DNA of 64,000 nt from Diplonema papillatum (lineage: Eukaryota; Euglenozoa; Diplonemea; Diplonemida; Diplonemidae): assembly GCA_030068145.1 (NCBI GenBank), contig JAPJBO010000155.1, positions 62,001-126,000 of the forward strand. The letters run 5' to 3'. The notes beneath the pieces are model-generated. The model was given only the letters and a program-made list of their open reading frames with translations. It was not told the origin of the DNA and ran no database searches. The position numbers and the translations under genes are program-made. Shown here piece by piece: positions 1 through 9,500 of this stretch; within the stretch, counting starts at the first letter, position 1; each line of letters begins with the position of its first letter.

Positions 1-1028
1 CGGTTCGAGGAGTCGCCCAGCATGCCTGCGTGGTTGATCCCTAGGTTCACCACTTGCTAATACGTGAGAGTTGCACACAACTACCCGCGTGTTGCGGGTA
101 CATCCTCATTACTCCAGCTCTGAAGTAAAGGGGGGGGGGGGGTGTGAGAGACCGAAAGAAGCGGTCGTGGGCGCTGGGGGCTCGGTATATTACAGATGCT
201 TTGGATATATTCTGTTGCGCATCGAAATGCATGCAAACGGCGAAAGGAAAGCGCAGGCGCGGCCTGCGTTCAGCAACTCGTGAGACCCGCATTCTTGTAT
301 CCCACCCTAGTGTTGATAGTACACGTTGAGTACACGCGTTTACTCCAAAATGAGTAAATCCGACGTTTACATTTACGCGCCTTTGACTGGCCCGTGCTGC
401 AAGCGTGTAGTCAACCAGCAGCATTCCGCTAGGGCTCTGCATCTGGTTCCAACTGGTAGCGACGCGTGGTTGCAGTCGGTCCAGCCATCACAGAAGCACT
501 GTAAGACCATACTTGGTCTGCTGGCGCAACCCACGTTCCATCAGGCTTCACCCGTTCGGGCGTTGCGGGCAAGTGCTAGCAAGGGTCGTGTACAGGATAA
601 AGGGGAGTGTGGATACGAGGACCCCCATCCCGTGTTAGTGTCACCTCAAAAGGCAATGGAGGCGGCACTAATACGTGAAGGCGATCCTCGGATGGGGTGG
701 AGAACAGTAGTGAAGGGAGGGAGTTATGGATAAGAAGGCCCTTGCGTCTCCAGGCCGGAAGGCGACACTTCGACAGGATAAGTGGGGGCGTGGGTGGAGG
801 GAGAGGTACGTAGGTAGGTAGGTATTCAATAAAGCTGTATCCAACCAGGAATAAGTATCCAACCCCCATGTCGTCATGCAGCTGCGTCATCACATCATGT
901 TTGTGCTTGCCGGTTGATCGATTTCCGGCGTCTCCCATCATAGCAACCTCACATCTGTGGAGAGGGCCCTCGCCGCGATGCCTTCTTTCAAAGAAGTTGA
1001 AAGCTGGAACTCTCTGCTACGCAATGAC
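1..1028. other. No gene recognised; spacer
   Basis: I see no supportable coding region here. There is a run of about 14 G at 128-141. Short open frames occur on both strands but have no family resemblance, no codon bias like the confirmed genes and no splice logic. It lies downstream (3') of the minus-strand PH/FYVE gene and may include its 3' untranslated region. Confidence 0.5.
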
Positions 1029-1754
1029 CACCGTGAGCATTTCTCGTCAGATCATACACGTACGTTGTCTCCATTCTTGCAGCTTCTTATCTGCTTCACA
1101 TGTCTGCGGAGAGGTGTTTGAGCATGTCACCGACAGCGGTCAGCGTCTTTCTCGTCGAATTCACGAACTGAGCCGTGGCCAGTGTGACAGCGTCCGTCTT
1201 CAAACAGCGCTCCGAGTTCGGCGTTTTCGTCATCCAGCGGGAGGCCCTTTTGGTCCCTGTTGAGCAAGGGACACACACGAGCACCTCCGTGTCGTAGTGC
1301 AGGTCCGGCAGGGTTTGTTCCATCATCACGTCGCCCAGGAACAACCCGCCACACCGGCGGCAGTGGTGCCGCCGCTCGAAGAAGTTGTAGACACCGTGAG
1401 CATTTCTGCGTCAGGGCATACTCGTACGTTGTCTCCATTCTTGCAGCTTCTTATCTGCTTCACATGTCTGCGGAGAGGTGTTTGAGCATATCACCGACGG
1501 CGGTCAGCGTCTTTCTCGTCGAATTGACGAACTGAGCCGTGGCCAGCGTGACAGCGTCCGTCTTCAAACAGCGCTCCGAGTTCGGCGTTTTCGTCATCCA
1601 GCGGGAGGCCCTTTTGGTCCCTGTTGAGCAAGGGACACACACAAGCACCTCCGTGTCGTAGTGCAGGTCCGGCAGGGTTTGTTCCATCATCACGTCGCCC
1701 AGGAACAACCCGCCACACCGGCGGCAGTGGTGCCGCCGCTCGAAGAAGTTGAAG
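1029..1754. repeat. 363-bp direct tandem duplication, two copies
   Basis: The segment 1029-1391 is repeated at 1392-1754 with few differences (period 363, measured from the shared string caccgtgagcatttct at 1029 and 1392). The duplicated block holds the 3' half of the PH/FYVE gene and its stop codon. It looks like a local tandem duplication of a gene end. Confidence 0.85.
1096..1391 (-). pseudogene. Duplicated 3' fragment of the PH/FYVE gene
   Basis: Read on the minus strand, this is the outer copy of the tandem duplication. It starts in the FFERRHHCRRCGG region and runs to the same C-terminal MLKHLSADM and stop. It lacks the PH half and any start codon of its own, so it is a gene-end fragment or extended 3' UTR of the intact gene, not a separate protein. 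Confidence 0.7.
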
Positions 1755-2230
1755 TCGCGTTTGCTCTCCATGCACTGCCCGCTGTAGCTGTCCGACACCC
1801 AACGCGGCCGCGCCGCGTATTTGAGCGTGTGGACGAGGGAATCCCTCGTCTCCTTCTCCGACACGCCCAACTCGTACTTCGCGGGCTCGGCACGCTCCGC
1901 CCCGAGCCCAGTAGACGAGTACTCCTCGGTGACGGTCACGCAGTAGAGGAGGCCGTCCTCTTCGCTTTCTTCTTCGAACGGCTGTATTTTCGCGCCCGTC
2001 AAGTCGAGCCAGCCTTTGTAGGCTCCCAGCGGCTTTCCTGCCGTCGCCTGCGCGTCGCCGGGGACCTCGTAGTAGTACAGCCGGCGGTTCTGCACGGCGA
2101 TGAAGCGAGACCGCCATTCGCGGATCATGTCACTCTTCTTGTACATCTCCAGCTGCAGCGTCGGGCCTTCCAACCCTTCCATCGGATCATCCGAACGCTC
2201 CAGCGGTATCGTCGACGCGAAGAGTGACAT
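1460..2230 (-). CDS. PH domain plus degenerate FYVE-type zinc finger protein
   Basis: A 256-residue single-exon protein; the first ATG is at 2230. Residues ~18-140 read as a pleckstrin-homology domain: an EGPTLQLEMYKK opening, W-x-x-RF, LYYYE, and a closing helix near KYELGVSEKETRDSLVHTL. Residues ~145-200 look like FYVE: WVSD at the start, then RRHHCRRCGG and a final VCVPC. FYVE fingers bind phosphatidylinositol 3-phosphate on endosomes through the RRHHCR pocket. That pocket is intact, but the zinc ligands are not: the first CxxC is CMES and the third CxxC pair is absent, so at most one zinc site remains. Its 3' half is tandemly duplicated downstream. Role inferred: membrane or endosome recruitment; an uncharacterised FYVE-derived fold is the alternative. 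Confidence 0.75.
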   Translation of the reverse strand: MSLFASTIPLERSDDPMEGLEGPTLQLEMYKKSDMIREWRSRFIAVQNRRLYYYEVPGDAQATAGKPLGAYKGWLDLTGAKIQPFEEESEEDGLLYCVTVTEEYSSTGLGAERAEPAKYELGVSEKETRDSLVHTLKYAARPRWVSDSYSGQCMESKRDFNFFERRHHCRRCGGLFLGDVMMEQTLPDLHYDTEVLVCVPCSTGTKRASRWMTKTPNSERCLKTDAVTLATAQFVNSTRKTLTAVGDMLKHLSADM

Positions 2231-3236
2231 GTCTTGAAGAATTCCCTCGAACCTCCAAAAGGTGGTTATTGGTGTTTCGTGCGAAAGGTTGGGAGAGAGG
2301 AGGGTGGTGTTTTTTTTTTTTCTCGCGGTGTTCCTGTCGAGGGTTTGACTTCTTCCGGGATGTCTTGCGATTCCAGGAGCCGAGGAGGGCGGAACCTTAT
2401 TTGCAGTACTCACCCGCCCGATTCAACCTGCAGTGGCCAGTAGTAGGTTTGCAAGCTGTGGTTGTCTGTCACGTTCCTGGACCCGGAGCGGCCTCTTTCT
2501 TTCGTCTTCTGGGTCCACCCGAGTGTCTGTACAGGACGCCGGGCTACTGAGGCGTGCGCTGGGGTTTTACAGTTTACTGACGGAATAGGAGCATCTACAA
2601 CAAGACGCAATGCATCTACAATAAGACGCATGGTTAGATGAGCACGATCACCTGGTGGAGCTGGCTTCTATGACTAGTAATATTCCGGTAAAAGGTAGCA
2701 CTCCTGAACTCGCCCTTCCCTTGTGTCCTTCCGCTTGTCTGTGTCCAGGATCAGGAGTCCGCTGTCATCGTCCTTCGCGAAGACCAATGCCGCGTCTCTC
2801 GATGAACGAATGTTCACGCATTCCCTTTCGGCGATCCTGCACGTCCGAGCAAGCTCGTCAGTGGCAGAGCAATTACACCTTGCACTAGGACCTACTGACT
2901 CATTGTCCAACTGGTGTTGACGCGGGAACATTCTCCACTTCGGCCTTCATGTTCTCCATTGAATTTTCGCTAAATGAACGAGGGAGAAATTGCAGGGGAA
3001 AAGGCACTACCCAGTACAGCAGGCGTTTGGTGTAACGGGAGCGAAGGGAAGACGGATTCGGGTTGAACGTGGAGTTAGGTTCCCGGAATGTGCTCCGTTG
3101 GACGTTCGAAGCAGAAAACAGTCGAATCGACTGCCTTGTGTGTATTTCGACGGAGGCTAGAGGGGAGAATAGTTGAGTCGCAGCTCTTGACAAGACAGAT
3201 GGAAGAGAGAAGGTGTTGTTATCTTCGCTTTTTCTA
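2231..3236. other. Spacer without a supported gene
   Basis: No supported coding region. 2918-2970 resembles part of the R5 dispersed repeat (also at ~13290 and ~28575): both read through the string cttctccacttcggcctt. The rest is unassigned. It probably contains the trans- or cis-splice acceptor for the PH/FYVE mRNA, but I cannot single one out. Confidence 0.4.
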
Positions 3237-3396
3237 AAGGGGGGTGTCGAATAATAACAGTTACTATTTGACACACGTCTGGCTGTCTAAAAACACTACC
3301 ACTACTTGATCCTGCTACTGTTCGGCTACCCGGAACATTTTTTAGTATTCGACAAATCGAATAATAACACAGGTGCTATTATTCGACCCCCCCCTT
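3237..3396. mobile_element. 160-bp MITE-like element, copy 1, TA target duplication
   Basis: Terminal inverted repeats read AAGGGG...TCGAATAATAACA at the left and the complement at the right, around an AT-rich centre. The element is flanked by TA at 3235-3236 and 3397-3398. A second copy with the same core and also flanked by TA is at 32657-32820. A TA target duplication is typical of Tc1/mariner-type transposons; no transposase is encoded, so it is non-autonomous. Confidence 0.7.
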
Positions 3397-3754
3397 TACT
3401 ACGAACGGGGGGGTCGTACAGGTGGCGGGCGAGTCACGACTCACCCCAGACTCGTCTTCACCAGCCCTCACTCGCCCTCAGGGTCAAGATTTTGTGCCTT
3501 CTCCGACTCACTCAGGTGCGGGATTTAACCACAAAAACCCGGCAAATAACTGGGAATTTAATGCCAGCTAATTTCGTGCAAAGCGCCGGCAGAGAACGAA
3601 ACCACCGAACAGGACACGCATTTTCTTGTCCGGGGTTTCGGGCTCTGTCGCTTTCCGGAACTGGCGACACTACCAAGGTCGAATATACTCTTCCCGCAGT
3701 GGCCGCTGATAGACGCCTCTGGCCCTTATCGGCTGTCGGGCGGCCGGGTTGACA

Positions 3755-4940
3755 TGGGTGGTCTCCGGCCCGCCCCTTCTGATAGACCTGGTGCTATCGG
3801 TTACCGCCTTCTTTTCTGGGCTTCCGGGCTGACATCGTCGGCCCGGTTGCCCGGCGTGGCTTCTGATAGACTTAGTGGTCTCTGTCCTGCTATCAGATAC
3901 CCCGCCTTCTTTTTTGAGCTTCCGGGTTTGACTTAGTGGTCTCTGGCCTGCCCCGGTTGCTCTGCGTGACTCCTGATAGACTTAGTGGTCTCTGTCCTGC
4001 TATCAGTTGCCGCCTTCTTTTTCTTTCAAGCTCCCGGGTGACATGGGGGTCTTTGGCCTCCCCGGTTGCGCGCGTAACCTCTGATAGACTTAGCGTGCTA
4101 TCGGTTACCCGCCTGCTTCGGCTTCCGGTTGACATAGTCAGCCCGGTTGCCCGGCGTGAGTTCTGATAGACTTAGTGGTCTCTGTCCTGCTATCAGTTAC
4201 CCCGCCTTCTCTTTTGTTTTTAGAGCTTCCGGGTTTGACTTAGTGGTCTCTGGCCTGCCCCGGTTGCTCTGCGTGACTCCTGATAGACTTAGTGGTCTCT
4301 GTCCTGCTATCAGTTGCCGCCTTCTTTTTCTTTCAAGCTTCCGGGTGACACGGTGGTCTTTGACCTCCCCCGGCTGCGCGCGTAACTACTGATAGACTTA
4401 GCGTGCTATCGGTTACCCGCCTGCTTCGGCTTCCGGTTGGCATAGTCAGCCCGGTTGCCCGGCGTGAGTTCTGATAGACTTAGTGGTCTCTGTCCTGCTA
4501 TCAGTTACCCCGCCTTCTCTTTTGTTTTTAGAGCTTCCGGGTTTGACTTAGTGGTCTCTGGCCTGCCCCGGTTGCTCTGCGTGACTCCTGATAGACTTAG
4601 TGGTCTCTGTCCTGCTATCAGTTGCCGCCTTCTTTTTCTTTCAAGCTCCCGGGTGACATGGGGGTCTTTGGCCTCCCCGGTTGCGCGCGTAACCTCTGAT
4701 AGCCTTGGCGTGCTATCGGTTACCCGCCTTCTTCGGCTTCCGGTTGACATAGTCAGCCCGGTTGCCCGGCGGGAGTTCTGATAGAATTAGTGGTCTCTGT
4801 CCTGCTATCAGTTACCCCGCCTTCTTTTTTCAAGCTTCCTTAAGCTTCCGGGTGTGACATAGTGGCCTCTGGCCTGCCCCGGTTGCCGCGTGTGACTTCT
4901 GATAGACTTAGCGTGCTATCGGTTACCCGCCTTAGCCATA
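3755..4940. repeat. Higher-order tandem satellite, ~308-bp unit
   Basis: The string gcccggttgcccggcg recurs at 3841, 4141, 4449 and 4757, i.e. spacing 300, 308 and 308. Each unit holds about four related shorter blocks, each built around ctgatagactta and gctatc, followed by a pyrimidine-rich ccgccttcttt tract. The stretch of open frame on either strand is a by-product of the repeat and is not called as a gene. Confidence 0.85.
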
Positions 4941-5089
4941 AGGGCTACATGTCTCTACTGTTATGCTGGGATATCTTTTGGCTTCTTTACCGCGTGATGA
5001 GAGGTCTTTGGGCCACTTCGTCCGACCCTTCGATCTCTCGCCATGACACTCGGACGAGTGTCGCTTTATTGGAGAAACAGCCCATCTCT

Positions 5090-6520
5090 TCACTCGATAA
5101 ACAGCAGAGGGGAATACTTCTCAACTTGCTCCACGGCAGGAGGCTTGAGAAGCTCTCGTGGATGCTTGTCGAACAGAGTCGAAGCTATGATGAGTGTAGA
5201 CCGCTCCACAGGCTCAATGGGGTTCACATTGTTCTGAATGATGGTATTGACGAGCGTATCGTCGAAGCAGTGCGTGCTTCCGATAATGGTGTGGAGCTCT
5301 GAAGCTTCGACCGGGAGAGCGCCGGAAAGCGTCAAAGAGTCGAGAAGGTCGAAGGCGCGGGTCTTTTCACGCGTTTGCTCGTCTCCTCCGAGGGTTTCCG
5401 TCTGCACGGGGCTCAGGAGGTTCGGTTGGTGGCGCTTGGTCCACGACGGCGCGAGTTTGATGACGGTGGGGCGGACGTTTGCCGCACCTTCGTGCTTCGA
5501 AAACTGCTCTTCCAGGAGTTTCGGGATGGTGCTGATGTCCATCGAGGACGAAGGAGGTGGCTGGTCGGCGGCGGGGAGGAGAGAGCCGGTGGTCTCAACA
5601 GACGCACTCTGCTCCGCAGGTAAGCGGGTGGTGTTGGCAGCACGGGATGGCGCCAGAATTGAAGTAGACGCACCCTCCTTCGCAGGCAAGCGGGTGTCGG
5701 CAGCACGGGATGGCGCGGAAGTTGGAATAGACTTCTTATACTTTGCAGGCGAGCGGGCGGCAGCAACACAGCGTGGCGCGGGGGGAGCCACGGACAAACT
5801 CTTCGTCGGCACGTAGCACTCTTCTCCTTCGCTCTCCTCGGCAGAAGGATCGCACTCGTCCTCCGAACAATCGGACGACGCCGTACTAGAAGTGGTGTCA
5901 GAAAAGCTGTGGGACGAATCGTCCATCCGCCCCCGCTGTTTCGCTTCTTCGATTTCTTCTTGCTTGCAGGCGTTGATCAAGTCGAACACCGATTTTACGT
6001 GGGACTTGACGACCGACACTTTGTCCGCGGGGCTGATTGTGTCGGGATCCTGATTCTGGTCGCACTGAAAAGAGACCAAGTCCGGTGCGATGTGGAACTC
6101 CGTGAAGAGTTCGATGAGGTGCTGGGTGAGTTGGATCTCCTTCGTGAGGGTCCCGGCGGGAAGGTTTAGAACACGCTCCAGCTGGGGCTTGATCTGGACG
6201 GCGCAGACCGCGAAGAGCGTCGATTCGAGCTGCATCGCGCGGAACGCCTTCGAGAAGCGACGCTGCTCTGGCGAGAGGGACTGCACGGCATCCTTGAACT
6301 CCTTGCCGGACGGGATCTCGGATAGGACCAGCGGAATGTCGAACTCGGCCTTGTTCGCCACGATCAGCGCGTGGGACGGGAGGAACAAGTCAGCGCCTCC
6401 TATGCGGCCGAGCAGCAGGATGAACCCGCTGAACTGTCGAGCCCGCGCCGAAAGAGTTAAAGGGGGCGGCGCCTCGGACGAGAACCGGTAGTTCAACAAC
6501 GCGTGCACGTGGACGGACCC
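5090..6520 (-). CDS. Exon 3 of the 948-residue gene
   Basis: It opens after CGTACAG at 6521 and ends at a TGA at 5090. It encodes GSVHVHALLNYRFSSE, the conserved ARARQFSGFILLLGRIG to DLVSFQ block, then a Ser/Asp/Glu-rich linker with three degenerate ASRAA-T-RLPA-type repeats, and a conserved C-terminal block ending KYSPLLFIE. Confidence 0.85.
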   Translation of the reverse strand, partial: GSVHVHALLNYRFSSEAPPPLTLSARARQFSGFILLLGRIGGADLFLPSHALIVANKAEFDIPLVLSEIPSGKEFKDAVQSLSPEQRRFSKAFRAMQLESTLFAVCAVQIKPQLERVLNLPAGTLTKEIQLTQHLIELFTEFHIAPDLVSFQCDQNQDPDTISPADKVSVVKSHVKSVFDLINACKQEEIEEAKQRGRMDDSSHSFSDTTSSTASSDCSEDECDPSAEESEGEECYVPTKSLSVAPPAPRCVAAARSPAKYKKSIPTSAPSRAADTRLPAKEGASTSILAPSRAANTTRLPAEQSASVETTGSLLPAADQPPPSSSMDISTIPKLLEEQFSKHEGAANVRPTVIKLAPSWTKRHQPNLLSPVQTETLGGDEQTREKTRAFDLLDSLTLSGALPVEASELHTIIGSTHCFDDTLVNTIIQNNVNPIEPVERSTLIIASTLFDKHPRELLKPPAVEQVEKYSPLLFIE

Positions 6521-9500
6521 CTGTACGGTGTTGAGCAGGGTTTGAAATTCGGACCGGCCAGACTCAGGCCCAGAGGGCGGACATTGTCAGGTAAGGAATT
6601 CTGATCAGCCGCCAAAACACTCTGTACCTACGTCTTTTTAGCCTGCACAATACGCACCGGCATAAAAATACTCGACGTAGCTGCTTTGACTCCGAATGGA
6701 AGGGAGGAAATATAGAGGTAACGGGGGGCAGGTAGAGGGGACAATACAATACAAACACAATCTGATTTGTTCTCCACTCAGGACTTTTGACCTGTGGTGT
6801 TTGCGAGATGTGTCGTGTTGGGGTAGACCCGCATGACCTCACGTCCGTTCAACACGTGGTTCGGTAGTTGCAGCACTTGGGATCTCTTCGGTTCTTTGTC
6901 TGGCAGTTATTGTCGAGCATTTCCTTCCAAGCTGGAATTTTTTGTTGAACGCTTACGCCCGCCACTAAACCCAGATTTACCTGTGTTTCGTGTGGGCTAC
7001 AGCACATTTACCTGCTTTGATATTTTGCAGCTGGCAGCCTCCTCAAGTATTTCCTACAAAGCAGGTGCTTGCCCAAAAACCGTACACCGCGAGAGTAGGA
7101 GAAAGTAGAAAGGGAAACTAGAGTTTTCGTTGACCGCACTACCCTGAGCCCAAATCCTGGACGTGGTTTCAGGTGGCAAATTTGGCAAATGATCATGATC
7201 AGAGAGTCCTACTTGAGCGGTTCAGTTTCCTCACACATTGCATGTGGCTAAAAAAAGAAAGAAAACAAGCACTACCTGGAGGACGACCTCTGCAGCGGCG
7301 CTGAGGGCGAAGCGCATGGAAGCGGCGCCGCCCGCGAGCTCGCGCGACAGCATGTTGGCGGGGGCCGCGGGGGCGCCGCCGACGATGCTGACGGTACCCT
7401 CCGGGAAGCAGCCAGGCCGGCGCACCGGTCGGCAGAAGGGCGCGGGCGCGTAGCCCGCGGCGAAGATCCGCCTGCCGTGGAACTGCATGTACGCAGCGAA
7501 GTCGGCGCAGGTCACCTCCTTCCCGATGGCCGCGGCCAGCTGCTTTTTGAGGAGGCCCTCCAAGTAGTCCACGGACGCCACGTACACTCCGGCCACGTCC
7601 GCCCAGTGTCGGGCAAGCACCACCACCTCGGCTTCGCGGGCCGAAAAAAGGGGACCTCCAACGTCCGCAGCCAGGGGGAAGACGGTGGAGACGCCGGCCA
7701 ACTTCTCGGCTAGGAATCGGGCTTCTTCGCTGAGGAACGCGGAGAGGTCTGCGTCGGAGAGGGCTTGCGCGTCGGATTGGACGGCGAGGGCGGCCGCAGC
7801 GGGTTCGGGGGGGACCAGCCGGGGTGTGTGAGGGGGGGGTGGGGGTTGGGGGGGGGTCTCGCCGGGCTCGCGCATCTCGAGGATGGGCACCAAAGGGACG
7901 AAGTCCGTAGGGTACCTGTCGAGGGAGGGGAGGTCCAGGCGGCTGCTTCGCGCGGAGACCTGGTGGAAGTCGAGCAGGCGAGCGGTTGCGCTCCGGCACC
8001 AGGCGGCCCAGCCGCCGCACGCAGCGACGGCCTTCGCGACTTGCTCGTTGCGCCGCGGCGTGTGGCACCCCGGGTGCCGCCGGTCCACGGCGAACGCGAC
8101 GCGGCCCGTCGCGTCGAGTTGACGCGCCAGCCACGTGAGGTCTGCCTCCAAGGGCGGCCACTCCTTCTTCTCGGGGTGCGGGCTGCCGTCTGTGCGGCTC
8201 GTGACCGTCGCCTCCGCTTCGTCGCGTCGCCGGAGGGTCAGCTTCTCAGTCGGATCGTTTCCCTTGTAAGCAGAAAGCTCGTAGCTGCCCTTGTACCTGC
8301 GGTTTCTTGGTATGTCTTCATTTGTGCTATTTTCTTTAATTCTACAGGTGAAACGCGGGGTTTTGCGTGCTGAGGCTATCTCGGACTACAGTTGGGTGGG
8401 GGATGAGGACACACACTTTTTGAGATTTTGCAACTGGCAGTTTCCTCAAGTATTTTCTAAAAAGTGCCGTGCGTGGCTCTATTAGTACGCACAGCTGCGA
8501 CGCCCAACGCATTGTCTTCGTCCCACAGCAGACAGGCTGCTCACCGGATATAGTAGTTGTAAATTTGTTGCATTAGTGTGTGGGCCTTTGAAACGTGGAT
8601 GATGCCTCTCGCGCTGCTCCCCTTGAGGTTCCTGGCTCATGCCAAAGCGCCGCCGCCCGGGATAAGGGTTTGCGGCATCAGGCGTGGGCCAGGGCCAGGG
8701 AGACTGTTCGGAGGGGTCACCACCCACCGTTCGCGGGCTTCGTTACTTCACTGCCCCCGGCTCTCCCCGGCCTTCGTCATCCCGGGGGAGGGTTCCACGG
8801 CCATCTCCCCCCGCGTGGGGAATGGACTGGTGCTGTGCCGCGGGTCCTTCCGTGCGTCCTCGCGACGTCGCCGCTGTCAATGTCACTGCCGCTGTTGCTG
8901 CCGCTGCAGCCGCTGTCGGGCGGTTGGTTGACGATCCCGGTCTGCACCCCGCCCGTTGCGCGTCGGCTTTCTTCTTCTCGGCGTTCGCTAGGACGTCCCA
9001 AAGGTGGCGGCTGCCGCCGCCGCGTGCGCGACGGTGCGTCGCCCGGTCGTGTCTTGCCCGTGCCTTCCACTTCTCGCCGCTGTGTTGCCACCCCCGTGGG
9101 TAATGGGCCTGGGGTCGGAAGCTGCCGGTCAGGACACCCGCCTTCTCCCAGTGGCCGCCCTGGTCGCCCCGTCCTTTGTTCGCCATCTTTTTGGGCACGT
9201 GCCGTACGGCGGCGACTTCGAACGCCCGCATCACCGCTTCGAAGGCCTCCCGGTTGTTGATCTGCGGCCGTTTGTTGAGGCCATGGAGGATGGGTCCCCC
9301 GAGGCTGGTGAGGTGGTTGACGCGCATCTCGAGGGCCGGGTGGACGGCTTTCACGCGCGCAATCTTGCCCAACCTGCTCAGCGCGGTCCTCATCGCCCAC
9401 CCTTTCGCGGTCGCCGAGTCGCTGTAGGCCTGTGCCGCCTGTCGCTGTGCGGTGTCCATGGCGCGGTTCGACAGTTCGTCCGCATCCTTGTTGAGCTCGC

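Noticed and set aside
4505..4750. Minus-strand frame in the 308-bp satellite
   Set aside because: It repeats with the satellite unit and has no features of a protein-coding gene.
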